Assembly: GCF_000003605.2 (NCBI RefSeq)
Contig: NW_003123907.1
Coordinates: forward strand, 707,564-739,983
DNA length: 32,420 nt
Origin: Saccoglossus kowalevskii
Taxonomy: Eukaryota > Hemichordata > Enteropneusta > Harrimaniidae
Direction: 5' to 3'
Positions 21,991 to 32,420 of this stretch are shown piece after piece. Under the pieces are notes generated by a model that saw only the letters and a program-made list of their open reading frames with translations, was not told the origin of the DNA and searched no databases. Positions within the stretch are counted from its first letter, which is position 1. Every line of letters begins with the position of its first letter. A program made the translations under genes and the position numbers.

Positions 21991-24487
21991 GCAAACAAAA
22001 CTATTTTGACTTCCAGTAACTTATCAGTACGTTCGACGCCTTTCTCATAATGCTCTCATAATATCTTGCAACAGTGTCGACAACATGTACACATTTCGGA
22101 TCGACGATAAAACTCGTAAACCGAGCCTGGTCATAAAGAACATCCCGTAAACAACCCCCATTAGACTGGGCTATTGAATTTCTCGTATACCAGGCATGTT
22201 TTAAACACAACGTCATTATAATCGCGTTCTTTAAACGTTCTTTAAACTGTTAACCAGACTATGGCACAGTAATAAACCTACTGTCGTGTCGTTATAATTG
22301 CTATCCCATAATGCACGTAGGCTTTATAATTGATATAGCAAGACTCGCGATACAATCGTGAACGGAAGTATTGAATCTCAATGACATACATTGCCTAATG
22401 CCACCATCGTAGATAAAGGATTCAACAGACATGACCAATATTACATAGTGATTACACAGTCAGTACGACCGTCTTAGACTACACTCGATAGATATTAAAC
22501 CTTTCATGCAAAAAGTCGTCTTTGTTTTTTTTGGCTTGCTTAGTATGACATTAATCATTACCACGCCGAAAATAGAGTTTTATAATGAGGCATCCGCAGT
22601 GTAGATGGATATTAATTAAACAGTTTGATATCAACTAAACCGGTGGCACCAAATAGCGTAGAAGGACTACCACAATTTATTCGCCCGAATTGAGTGAGCT
22701 CCCAATGCCATGGCACCATAACACCCGGCAAGTACCATGCGTAGTTTATAGAGGGCGTAGGGAGGTAATGACCATTTTTTTGTATTTTTTCTGTATTTTT
22801 CCAAGTCTACAGACTACTGTGTGATTCTCTGCAGTCGATACTAACTGCCTTTTATAAAATATGACAGGAACAAATTGCACTGCGAGGACTAACATTTTAT
22901 ATAAAGTTATCCGTCAAAACGCTACAGATACATCGTTCCAAATTCCATTCCAACGTACTCGTGGTCAACCAAGAACCTAAGAATCGAATAATGTGAACAA
23001 TGTCAGAAAATATGAAACACGTGTTTGCATTCGAATAGTGGTTGGGGATAATTAACCACAAAGGTCGAACCTTTGTGTAGTGGAATTCACGCACCCGTGT
23101 CACAAGTATTTACATCAGTACAATATGCTCGTGAAGTTAATAAATGAAAACTTCAACGACAATAAGACAGCATAAAACATCTTTTCACCAGCAACGTTTT
23201 AGGATCATACGCAATCGACACAAACGATCAGACATCATCCATTGTGGCAAGCATTGAGTTTCGCACGGAATACCAGTGGCTTCTGGCAACAACGTTGGCT
23301 TCCTGTCAGAATTCCTTCCAAAGTTCCAACTGACATTAAAATGATGAATCTTGTCGGTAAGTCACTAAAAAAGTTATTCCACAAAAAAATATGTTGTTAA
23401 AATAAAATTAATTATATTTTTATTTACCAAAATAATACACATTTTGTTATATACTCATTAAACACTGAGTAAATAACAATTCTTAGACGTAAAGTTAAAA
23501 AGAAAAAGAGATACAGCAAAATACATAGTTTAAGTTGACAAATACATGTAGTAACAATTAAAATCGAGCTTGAGTTTTGCATTCAATCTCACGAATGTCG
23601 GGACTCTGCAATTGCTCATTTGCACATTGGTTGGACATTCAAAGAAATCAACAGGAAATATATATACTACACCTGTTGCTCTCTCTCTCGCTTAGGCTCT
23701 GTATTCATCTTTTTGAATGAAATGCGAAATTACGTAGGAGAATTTGAATGGACACTTGAATAATTTAAGTTGCGATTTTTTTTAAACATATTTATGTTAA
23801 CATACGGTTGTTTGCATTGTAGTAAAACATAGTTTCTTTCTCTATACCCTGGTTTAAAGGGCGGTGGTCGTTGCGCTACGCATGCACGAAATTTGTGTTG
23901 ATAAACACAATCCAATGCGCTCTTCTAATGGAAATTAAAATGATGAGGTTTGATCTGGGCACGACTTGCACTAATTACCGCCGGTGACTCCTTTAGATGC
24001 CTAAAATAGCTAATTAAAGCTGATCTGTGCAACAGTCAAAGTCGCCATCTTTGTTTATATGAGTCCCATATACCTCGCGCATGCGTGGCGCGACGACTGT
24101 CGCCCTATAACGAACACTTGAGAAACCGTACGAGAAATATACATTTTCATAGCAATTCTAGGATTTGTCTAACAAATATTCAATGTTATATTCCGTTCCG
24201 ATGCAGGATGATTGATAATATATACATTAACAACAAATGGCATCAGTTCATACATTACATGTGTAGAACTTACGTGTGTCATGTTCTGACCAATAGAATG
24301 ACGAACGAGGGCGCAATTTCGACACGAGCTCAAAAGATCCCAAGTGGTTCACAATGCGGACCCGATTAACATGAACGCAAGTGCTGCAATCCCTTCTCAA
24401 ACATGAAGAATTAAAAATACACGACACGTGCCGGGATTTTGTAACGTGAACGTAGCTATAATGTTTTCCATGATATAGCTGTCCTGA
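21991..24487. other. Unassigned intergenic sequence
   Basis: No recognisable gene or element was seen. A 71-codon minus-strand frame (22,001-22,216) and a 94-codon plus frame (24,085-24,369) lack recognisable similarity. A short duplication (gttctttaaac twice) lies near 22,225-22,248. Promoter-like motifs near 24,041-24,086 and a possible first exon near 23,341 are listed separately. Confidence 0.5.
24041..24086. promoter_or_regulatory. Possible promoter motifs (YY1-like and NRF1-like)
   Basis: gtcgccatct (24,041-24,050) is the reverse of a YY1-type AAGATGGCGAC core, and gcgcatgcgt (24,077-24,086) fits an NRF1 half-palindrome. The surroundings are locally CpG-rich. Both motifs are typical of animal housekeeping promoters, but no adjoining exon could be demonstrated. 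Confidence 0.25.
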
Positions 24488-24985
24488 TCATGTGTTTTAC
24501 GATAAAGAGGTTATTCCAAAAAATCATGACCACCTACTTGCCTTGTGTTTTTGATTGTGTAGTTTTTGAAATGGGTGCCATCACCACCACGTGTTTTGAA
24601 ACTGAGATGTTGTATAAAGACATCATGGGCTTATCCGCCACATGTTGGGGATGGAGACGTTGTTTAAAGGAATCATGCCTCTTGCCATGTTTTGGGATTG
24701 AGAGATATCCCTGTGTACCACATTCACCATGGTTTTTGAGATTGAGAGGTTATTCTGGAATTTGGTGATTTTTTGAAAAGGTCATGGCAATGCTCACCAT
24801 ATGTTTTGGGATTAGGATTTTGTTTTAAGGCACCATAAACATCGAGGGATAATGACCCTTGTAACCATTGGTCTGTTCCAAGGCATCATGACACATGTTT
24901 TACGATTGACAGATTGTTCCAAAAGAACGTAGCCCTCATAGCTATATGTTTTTGGACATGTCTTGGGATATGTTTTGGAATAGAA
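24488..24985. repeat. Old degenerate tandem repeat, unit about 48 bp
   Basis: Segments of the form catgttttgggattgagagg, then ttgttccaaag and atcatg, recur at about 24,490, 24,540, 24,590, 24,638, 24,684, 24,727, 24,798, 24,890 and 24,943. Spacing is mostly 43-52 bp with wider steps where units are lost. Identity between units is low. The 92-codon plus-strand frame at 24,490-24,768 merely reflects this periodicity (a CFxIxR-like motif every ~16 residues). Confidence 0.65.
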
Positions 24986-26308
24986 ATAATGTTTCATTAG
25001 TTACTACTGAACAATCTGACCTATGTATGTGGGTAAATGTACTGAGTCCCATGTATACAGTTACTATTTTATGCCTTATTTTGAAATTCCCATACGACTA
25101 TTGATTTTCGATTAATGGATGGGTATGTCAGTATTTTTTCTTTTGTTAGCATATCGCTTTGGAAATGTACACTACAACATACAAATCATGAACCCTTCAA
25201 ATAACAATCTTTCCCCCAAAAATATGGCTTAGTCTGATACTGAAATCAATGCATTACACGCCATGTCACATTTCCACGATATATAAGCAAGTTTCTCGCA
25301 ACTTTCTCGACATGTGAGCAAGTTTGCTATTACTATTCACTACTAATTGACCAGACTGGTGTTATGTTATGTCTAGGAAATTATCAACTCAAACAAGAAA
25401 TGTTAATTTAGAGGCAGGGCTTTTACAATTAGGTAAAGTTTGTCCGATCCATAGATAGTACTAAAACAAAAGTAATAATGGTTTCGAAGCTCATGCGCAA
25501 CAGAGCCCGGAAATGTGTGTATTTGTCCTTTGGATAAGAATAATACAATTTAAATTGCATAAAGTTCACAAATAGTACAGCATTATATCTAAGCCACATT
25601 TTGGTGGGGAAAAATACAAGCCAGAGTTTTTTGAGGAAAAAATACTTTCTATAAGATTTATACTACATATAAAAATAAGATTTATACTACATAAGGAAAA
25701 TATTATATCTAGTACATTTTCTAAGTAACAATCCTTCTTCATTTTCAGACATTTAAAACATTTAAAAAATTGTCTGACTCATTGTAACCCATATTTTGAA
25801 GTTTCATTTTCATAAATATTTTCAGCAATAAACATGCGAATCATACCGTAATTCAACTTGCACAGGATTTCATACTGAATATGTTACCCAAGTTTGAATA
25901 TGACAAAAATTAGATATTGTAACAACAGAAAACAAAGAGAACAATAGAGACGATGGCAACTACATCAACGATAATAATGAAACATTTTCTCCTCATATAC
26001 CTAACCCTTCATTAACGTAAATAATTCCTATGCGCTGATGGTATTGGAGGTATTTTTTATTGAGATGCTCAATGTGAAACTACCACTTTCAAAGAAGGAA
26101 AGTTTACTACAAAAGAACGAAATTAAAACGGTTTGCAGTTTAAGGTTTCCATGTCACATATGTAGCAAGTTTGATTTAAAACTGACATTTATAATGACAT
26201 AGCCCCCGTTAGAATTTTGGGAAATGTTATCCATGCGAAAAAAAGTAATATGGCCCAAAAACATAAAACACATAATTAGTAATTGAAAGTGAATAATTGG
26301 CTGGTTTA
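24986..26308. other. Unassigned AT-rich intergenic sequence
   Basis: No coding or transposon signal was recognised. A small tandem duplication of 24 bp (ataagatttatactacatat and following) lies at 25,651-25,693. Confidence 0.55.
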
Positions 26309-26317
26309 GTATCAACA
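26309..26317 (+). repeat. Target-site duplication, left copy
   Basis: gtatcaaca, identical in direct orientation to 29,128-29,136, immediately outside the inverted repeats of the 2.8-kb element. Confidence 0.88.
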
Positions 26318-26500
26318 CAATCTGATTAAAATCCGATGTAGGTATGAGGTTCCATTTTTTTTATAACTTTTTATATTATATTTATTTGTATTTTAGTTTG
26401 AATATGTCGATTTTTTGGGTTTTCTTGCTGTTAATCAGTTCTTAGAAAATCGTGTCTCAGTCGCCTCTAACTACATCTGACTCAATGCCTATACACATCT
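26318..26500 (+). repeat. Left terminal inverted repeat of the 2.8-kb element
   Basis: About 183 bp, matching the reverse complement of 28,947-29,127. The inner half, from gtttgaatatgtcgattttt to ctcaatgcctataca, is almost unchanged. Most differences are small indels in the T-rich part. Confidence 0.9.
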
Positions 26501-26525
26501 CGCACAAGTCTCGCCCAGGGACTAG

Positions 26526-26665
26526 CCAATCAGATCATGGGTCACAAACGCGCCTGAACATGACTCAAAAAATGGCGGCATACGGCAGTACAACCATGGA
26601 CGTAAATGATACAACTTATTAACAACGCAGTTTTTTCGATGACGGATCGTTGTATAAAATAACAA
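26526..26665 (+). promoter_or_regulatory. Promoter-like motifs and short first-exon candidate
   Basis: Just inside the left inverted repeat are a CCAAT box (26,526-26,530) and aaaatggcggc (26,569-26,579), an excellent match to the YY1 core-promoter element, which includes an ATG. From that ATG (26,572) a 16-codon frame runs to TAA 26,620-26,622. A donor-like gtaagt follows at 26,666. This could be a transposon or captured promoter driving inward transcription. No downstream exon was identified. Confidence 0.35.
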
Positions 26666-28870
26666 GTAAGTAGCATTCATTGACCAGTTTGGCCTTGATT
26701 GTATTTTATTTCTGTTTAGAGGCTAATGAATTACATGTGCCAATAATGTTGTTTGTTGCCTCTGGATCGGCGTCGGTGATCCGGTATCAACTTCAAGTCG
26801 TTTTATCCCAATCCCGATCTTTACTTTTAAACTAAGAATTCACGAAGTATGGATGCTTTTTCTACTGCTCCCGGTTGGCAGATTGGTCACCGTCAACACG
26901 CATGTTTACGATCGGGCCAACAACGCTATCAATTCACCGTGTTCCATTATTTGTTTTTTCTCAGGAAGAACGTGACACCCCAGAAACAATTATCCCCCAG
27001 GGCAGATGAATGTGTTGTTTGTGGATTCAGTTTTGGAAACAAACTACTAGTATTCGCGTGTCGATAGTATATAATTTACATAATATTTATGTTAATCACC
27101 TATATTGTATTTATTTATTGATGCGCATTGCTCACAGCACAGCTATCTCAGCTGAGAGGCTGCAAGCACAGTGTACTTTTTTCGCCAACTCTTACAATGC
27201 AAATATCATACAATTTACGTTATGAGATTAATGCAGCACATGGATTAATTTAACATGTTAATTAGTATTTTGTTAGACATGATGCTGTTGTTGCGGATGT
27301 CAATATGACAATTAACACAAGGCAAACTTTACAAAGAAAAACGGGTTCTTTATTTCACAGAACGGAAGAGGAGATGTTGCTCCTTCACTGGCTTGGTACA
27401 ATCTGCCTTTAAGTTTACTCTAGCTGTCTATTGTTTCAACATCCTGTTTACCTAGTTACATAACAAAGTGACTCACAAGTTTGTACTACACATGTCCTAT
27501 CAAGGTTATTATTAAATTCACTAAGCTAAAATGATATCACATACACTCGTGAGTAAATTCACAGGTCTAATACTTGTGCCAAATTATAACAATATATTTA
27601 ACGTATTTTAATGTAACTGACATAACTAGAATGATCACAGTACCTAACATGTGGGTTCTCAGTCCCTAAAGTCATAACCTTGACTCATCTACATAACTTA
27701 TACTTGATCACATAACCACATTCTGTTCTGTTTGTTTTGTTATGATTATTGATGACTTCATTGTTCTTGTCTATGTCTGATCAGAATTGATTCATCTATT
27801 TTTTAGTCAAGGTTTTTTGATGCAAAATGTCTTAGTTTATATCTTTGGTCACACAAAGAAAAGATCCACCAGGTATCTTTACTATCCATCAATGTGTTAT
27901 TTAACTAAGATTCTCAACAGGCATTTTGGAATGGTTATTCTATTTTGATAAACAGTACCATCACAATTAACTAATAGTACGTAGCCACATATCCCTGTTG
28001 ATTTAGCAACAACAAAAATTAAAATTCTAAAACTTTGATGAATAGCTGCCAAATACTTCTGTTATTTGTATAAGAGTATTTTCAGTAAATTATTGATACT
28101 TAAATAAACCTTGTTCTGTCCATTGTTTTTTTAAGCAGATGAACATGTTATGCTTATGAAAACAGCTGGGAAATAAATTAATGGCATAATATACCAAGAT
28201 GTCATTTATTTAGGTGATGTGGTTTACTGCTCTGCATGTCCCTTATGTCTTCATTTGATACAAAATCTTCAAATAAATTAACGCTCTTACATACTGTTAC
28301 ATTTATTATATAATTTTTTAATTTTCTTGTTAAAACAAGACTGCTGAGATGGTTCATCATCTCTATCAACTCAACCCGACCCCTGTTTTATAACTTTCAA
28401 TATCGAGGGATCTAAATGGAATACACAAGTTGTTTTGATAAAAATGCCCATACCAAAGGCTGTGGCAAAATATTAATCTCAAACTTTAGTTGGTCACTTC
28501 AGCTATTTCTTTTGGATGCGATTCTTGTACAATACTGCCAGTTTATCCATAGTACATTTGCATATAAAAAAAAAACTGGGAATACTCCTCTTTGAAATAA
28601 TGATAAAGAGCTAATGAACAATAAATAATTGTCTGTGGGAAAGTATCTTTCTCTTCTCTTAGTTTGTCAACCATCCAATACAATATGAATGCACTGTCCC
28701 CTGACTGACAATCCAATGTTCCCTATTTGAGCATTGTTTATAGTCTTGCAATCTGGAATAATGTAATGAGGCTGTCTTTCAAAAGTGACTAAAACTCACC
28801 TCAAATTCGGAATCCTCTATTGATTTCACATTTGTTCTAACTCTTGAAATAACCAGGAACGATGAGTCTG

Positions 28871-28920
28871 GCGCATGCGCAAAGTCAGACAGCTATTTTT
28901 GTAAGCCGCACTATGATTGG
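28871..28920 (-). promoter_or_regulatory. Promoter-like motifs near the right inverted repeat
   Basis: gcgcatgcgc (28,871-28,880) matches the NRF1 palindrome. attgg (28,916-28,920) is an inverted CCAAT box placed, on the minus strand, upstream of it. The arrangement mirrors the left end, so both ends may carry inward-facing promoters. Confidence 0.35.
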
Positions 28921-28946
28921 TCGACGAAAACTGATCTCGTACTACG

Positions 28947-29127
28947 GGATTTGTATAGGCATTGAGTCAGATGTAGTTAGAGGCGACTGAGACACGATTT
29001 TCTAAGAACTGATTAACGGCAAGAAAAACCAAAAAATCGACATATTCAAACTAAAATACTAATAAATATAAAAGGTTATAAAAAAAAAATTGGACCCTTA
29101 TACCTACATCGGATTTTAATCAGATTG
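28947..29127 (-). repeat. Right terminal inverted repeat of the 2.8-kb element
   Basis: About 181 bp, inverted copy of 26,318-26,500. It is followed directly by the second gtatcaaca at 29,128-29,136. Confidence 0.9.
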
Positions 29128-29136
29128 GTATCAACA
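29128..29136 (+). repeat. Target-site duplication, right copy
   Basis: gtatcaaca, identical to 26,309-26,317. Confidence 0.88.
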
Positions 29137-29249
29137 GAAATTATATGTATTGTATGACACTTCCAAAATCAAAATATATGGTCAGAAATAAAACAGGTTC
29201 GCTATTTATACATTGTTGTGTCCAAACTGAATTTCAGTTGTTCAAGCCC

Positions 29250-29700
29250 ATTTACAGATATATAGTAGTATGGTCAAAAAGAAAGATTGCAGGCAGTCAA
29301 CCATCTTTGATCCGACTGTAGTTGTCATGGACATGAAACCTAACATGTATAAATTAAAGACCAAAATAAAAAAAAATTCAACAATACATTTTGTATAAAC
29401 AAGGCGGCTGCCTGGTGAACATTTTGAACTTGAACACGAAATGAATCATTATGAACATGTATCTCAACATGTATAAAAGTATCAAATTTGAACGTAAACC
29501 AACAAATCCTGTCCACATTTTTCAAAAACAAGATGAATGTCAGTCGGCCATCTGTGTTCTAATTATGAAACAAACTGACATGAACTTGTATACCTATATG
29601 TATGATGCATTTGTTAAATATGAATGAAAATGGTCCAAAATTCTTGGATATATAGTGGTAGGGTAAAAAACCAAGATGACCGTCAGACGGCCATCTTGGA
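29250..29700. repeat. Diverged hairpin-bearing tandem repeat, about 4 units
   Basis: Units centred near 29,281, 29,397, 29,525 and 29,670 share a core resembling caagatgnccgtcagncggc followed by catctt, a near-palindrome that is best preserved in the last unit. Flanking words include gtcatgaacatg and gatatatagt. Spacings are about 116, 128 and 145 bp. The unit order suggests an old tandem family with a conserved hairpin; no coding potential was seen. Confidence 0.65.
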
Positions 29701-30040
29701 TCTGACTAAAACAAATTGTCATGAACATATGAGATCGTTTGAAGGGGCACTAATAAATGGTTATTAAAATATCATAAAATTGAAGTCATAGAGTGATCAA
29801 ATTTAAATCCCCCAAGGCAACAACGACGGCCTTATAGTTGGACAAAATGTTTTTGTTTTAAAGTAACCTGGGAAAGTAGATAATAAGAGTATGTATGAAA
29901 ATTTGTCATGCGAGAATTTTGAATTGTGTTAGTGGATAGTAATGGTACTAGTCAATTGCACCACCTCTCAAACCAATGATTTTTCCATAATCACGCCGAG
30001 CTGTTACCTGATATAACATACATACATAAATTAACACACG
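29701..30040. other. Unassigned intergenic sequence
   Basis: No recognisable feature on either strand. Confidence 0.5.
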
Positions 30041-30048
30041 CCCTCGCT

Positions 30049-30255
30049 GGGGGGGGGGTCACCATAGGCGGTGATTGCGGAAGTCGGTGAGAACGTTGCT
30101 TACATATTGCGGAAGTTGCTGAGTCGGGCGGAAATTGCTACGTCGACGAGAAAACGGCGACATATCGCGGAAGGTAGGTCGGTGAGAGACTTTCTTAAAT
30201 ATCGCGGAAGTCGCTAAGTCGGCGAGAAACTTGATTACCTATCGCGGAGGTTGGT
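30049..30255. repeat. G10 run and CpG-rich ~40-bp degenerate tandem repeat
   Basis: A run of about ten Gs near 30,049 is followed by five segments built on cgcggaagtcgctgagtcgg and cgagaaac, starting near 30,077, 30,108, 30,166, 30,202 and 30,242. Spacing is 31-58 bp. CpG content is well above the surrounding sequence. Confidence 0.7.
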
Positions 30256-30490
30256 TTTTATTGTGACCAGGGAATCGTTGTAGCTCCATCATTCACCATG
30301 ATCGTGTGCCAGCGACCATTATACAGTATAAATCTATTGAGTAAAATCAGTATATGATTTGATTCTTATATTATAATATATATTATTATAATTGTATAAA
30401 GTCATTTTTGTTTCCATTCTCGTTCATTATGTCCAGTGTTTGGTGTAAATTTGAGGCCTCAATCACTATTAGTGAGGCAATAATCAAATG

Positions 30491-30557
30491 AAGGTAACAA
30501 CAGGAAGTGTAAATATTTGTTGGCGAAGGTACAACAGGAAGTGTAAATATTTGTTAG
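30491..30557 (+). repeat. Tandem duplication of ~35 bp
   Basis: aaggtaacaacaggaagtgt with the following aaatatttgtt appears at 30,491-30,525 and again at 30,526-30,557, nearly identical and lacking one base. It is a recent small duplication. Confidence 0.9.
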
Positions 30558-32265
30558 AAATGACAAAATATCCATTGTAATGACAAGAACTGTAAAATGT
30601 TGTGGAATATTATTTGTGAACGAAAAATACAATGTTCTAGGAATTCTTTATGCAAGTGAATTGGAGGGTAAATCCGTGGAGTAATGCTACTCTGAAAAGT
30701 ATTGGCAAACTGTTATACTAGAACGAAAAACATACACTTTCTCAAAACTCAGCTACGCTTCATATTATCCCCGCCATGTGAAGTTTCTAAATTAATTAAA
30801 CTTCTTGCTCGTCATGGTGGTGAATGATGAGAATTATCAGAGGTCAAGAACAACAAAAAATGGGCGAGATAAGAGAAAATATTTATCTACATGACAATCA
30901 ACAAATTATCACCAATACCTGTGAGCATAAGAAGTCTTGGCAAACTGCGGTAAGTGTCCGCTTCTCACACTAATTTTAGATGTGATTGAAAATTCTAATA
31001 ATGAAGTCTCAAACACTGAATTTTAGCCATGTCAATGTTTATTTTTGTTCATCATTTCTAGAGATTTCCTACTGGACAGGGATTCAGGACTCAGATTTAG
31101 TTCATCAGACAATTTATGTTCATGTTCTGCTGTGCTTTACAAGAAAATACTACCAAGAACACATCAGATAGATTAAAAATAAATTGTGCTTAGCACAAAC
31201 ATATGCAAATTACCGACGAAACAGAAATTTTAGCCTTCAAAACAAAATTGGAAATTGTTCATGTACATATAATTATTTCCTCTCGTGAACAAATGTCAGC
31301 CTGTATATTAAAGAGCTAGCTGTGTTGAAACTATGAGTTGAAACGCATAAAAATCTAGTTTGTACCAACTGATTGATCATGTATCTCAGACATAAGTGTG
31401 TCACATACACGAATCTCAGAACACGAATAACATCGTGACTATTATGTCTGATTAGCACAATATTCTGGCATCACCAATTTTGTGACTTCACAGACTCTCT
31501 TACCACGCTTATCAAGGAGCAGTGGAATCGTCTGATTTTGACACACTGTAACTAACCTTGAGGTGATACATTTGCACAATCAGATGCAGAAATGGCGCCT
31601 CCATGTTGTTTAGCAGACCTCCACACAGCATGCGTTTGGTAGCCTTCGAATCTGCAGTAATGGTCTGGACACAGCGTCATTGCAGATAGTGCTCGAACCA
31701 CATGGCAATCGGTAGTCTTTTCCAACTGTAACATTCTGCACATTTTCAGATTCCAAACCACTGCAATAATTCTGAAACAAAGTCTTTGCAGGTATTGGTT
31801 TGAAAAGAGCCCCTGGTACTGACTTTTGAGGTAGAAGGTTTAGACAACAGGCTACCATGGGTTTGAGATAATAGCTATGTTCAGTTCAAATATGGCAAAC
31901 AGAAACATTGACTTGATAAAGTCGCAGAGAAGTAATAAGAAACAAATCCAGTAGTCAATGGTTAGCTGTTTTTATCACCAACATTTCACTCACACACAGG
32001 CTCTAAAGAACAAAAGAAATAACTACAACCCCAAAAAATTGTGTTTTCATTTGATTAACCTATATACCAACACAATCATTCGAACCTGATTGGTCAGTAC
32101 AAACTCGAAAGGTACATAAGGCTATTTTCGCGGTTCGTTTCTGCAAAGTCACATGAGAAAAAAGAAGGAAACGTTATTCAAATATCAAGATTTCAGGGGT
32201 TTCGTACAAACCCAATGTATTCGCCCCTGGTTAACATATGTTGTAAGCTGGATTATGTACACATG
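30558..32265. other. Unassigned intergenic sequence
   Basis: No recognisable gene. Minus-strand frames at 31,552-31,761 and 31,610-31,858 (69 and 82 codons, overlapping in different frames) and at 31,273-31,458, and one plus frame at 30,986-31,171, show no resemblance to families I know. The first two are cysteine-rich and could be fragments of a decayed gene, but nothing supports a specific identity. Confidence 0.5.
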
Positions 32266-32267
32266 GT

Positions 32268-32420
32268 GATTCCAATGTAAACCATATAGATAAAACACTG
32301 TGTGGTACATCAATCCCAATATCTCCCAATGTGAACCATATCAGATAAAGACTCTGTGTGGTACATCAATCCCAATCTTTCCTCAATGCGAATCCATAGA
32401 TAAAACCCTGTGTGGTACAT
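32268..32420 (+). repeat. 55-bp tandem repeat running off the right edge
   Basis: tgtgtggtacatcaatccca and the associated segment ccatatagataaaacactg recur. The tgtggtacat word lies at 32,301, 32,357 and 32,411, a period of 54-56 bp. Three units are visible and the array continues beyond the window. Confidence 0.88.

Larger units (their letters stand above)
26318..29127. mobile_element. Mutator-like (MULE-type) non-autonomous element, 2.8 kb
   Basis: The terminal inverted repeats are long: 26,318-26,500 and 28,947-29,127, about 182 bp each and roughly 90% identical, both opening caatctgattaaaatccgat. A perfect 9-bp duplication, gtatcaaca, abuts both ends. Long inverted repeats with a 9-bp duplication are the hallmark of Mutator-like transposons; Merlin elements (8-9 bp) are an alternative. 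The interior shows no transposase; frames of about 70 codons (26,849-27,067 and 27,010-27,225) are not recognised. It is therefore non-autonomous or carries unrecognised sequence. The interior right half (27,300-28,850) is AT-rich with nothing recognisable. Confidence 0.82.

Noticed and set aside
24490-24768. 92-codon frame as a cysteine-rich secreted protein
   Set aside because: The periodic motif reflects the ~48-bp degenerate DNA repeat, and no signal peptide or conserved cysteine spacing is convincing.
26849-27067. 72-codon frame with a C-x2-C-like motif as a zinc-finger protein
   Set aside because: Only one CxxC pair is present, no partner ligands follow in a zinc-finger spacing, and it lies inside the 2.8-kb transposon without other coding evidence.
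1-32420. tRNA or rRNA genes
   Set aside because: No cloverleaf with GGTTCGANNCC-type T-loop or conserved rRNA segment was recognised on either strand by eye; a tRNAscan or Infernal run would be decisive.

Overview
This window is eukaryotic, almost certainly from a metazoan (probably a marine invertebrate; the species cannot be fixed from sequence alone). It is AT-rich and gene-poor. It has no operons or bacterial-style genes, one spliced-looking frame, and is dominated by satellites, minisatellites and decayed transposons. No intact protein-coding gene of more than about 150 codons is visible. The gene-like content consists of transposon genes broken by stops and frameshifts.

Layout. 1 to about 10,740 is a satellite of roughly 164 copies of a 65-bp unit. 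Each unit is itself a diverged dimer of a 32/33-bp ancestor, and blocks of units recur at long range. The array starts left of the window and decays over its last ~90 bp. 10,741-16,440 is mostly featureless but holds a minus-strand fragment of a non-LTR reverse transcriptase (about 13,440-13,905) and a 267-bp hAT-like MITE with a near-perfect target duplication (14,140-14,406).

The centrepiece is 16,459-20,967, a degenerate ~4.5-kb DNA transposon. It is bounded by inverted arrays of a 21-bp unit built on a 12-bp palindrome (13 units on the left, 3 on the right). Inside lie two convergent pseudogenes: a G2E3-like HECT ubiquitin ligase on the plus strand (16,835-18,248) and an rve/DDE integrase-like transposase on the minus strand (20,875 to 19,217, apparently with one intron). 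That intron contains a 50-N assembly gap flanked by the same ~102-bp sequence on both sides, so the gap is probably an unmerged contig overlap. I infer that the integrase was the mobilising enzyme and the HECT protein an accessory cargo.

Immediately right (21,035-21,990) is a CpG-rich 20/29-bp tandem array bracketed by short inverted repeats. 22,000-26,300 is largely unassigned, apart from an old ~48-bp degenerate repeat (24,488-24,985). 26,318-29,127 is a 2.8-kb Mutator-like element with ~182-bp terminal inverted repeats and a perfect 9-bp target duplication; promoter-like motifs (CCAAT, YY1-like, NRF1-like) lie just inside the repeats. The right end holds a hairpin-bearing ~115-145-bp repeat, a CpG-rich ~40-bp repeat next to a G10 run, a 35-bp duplication, and a ~55-bp array that runs off the window.
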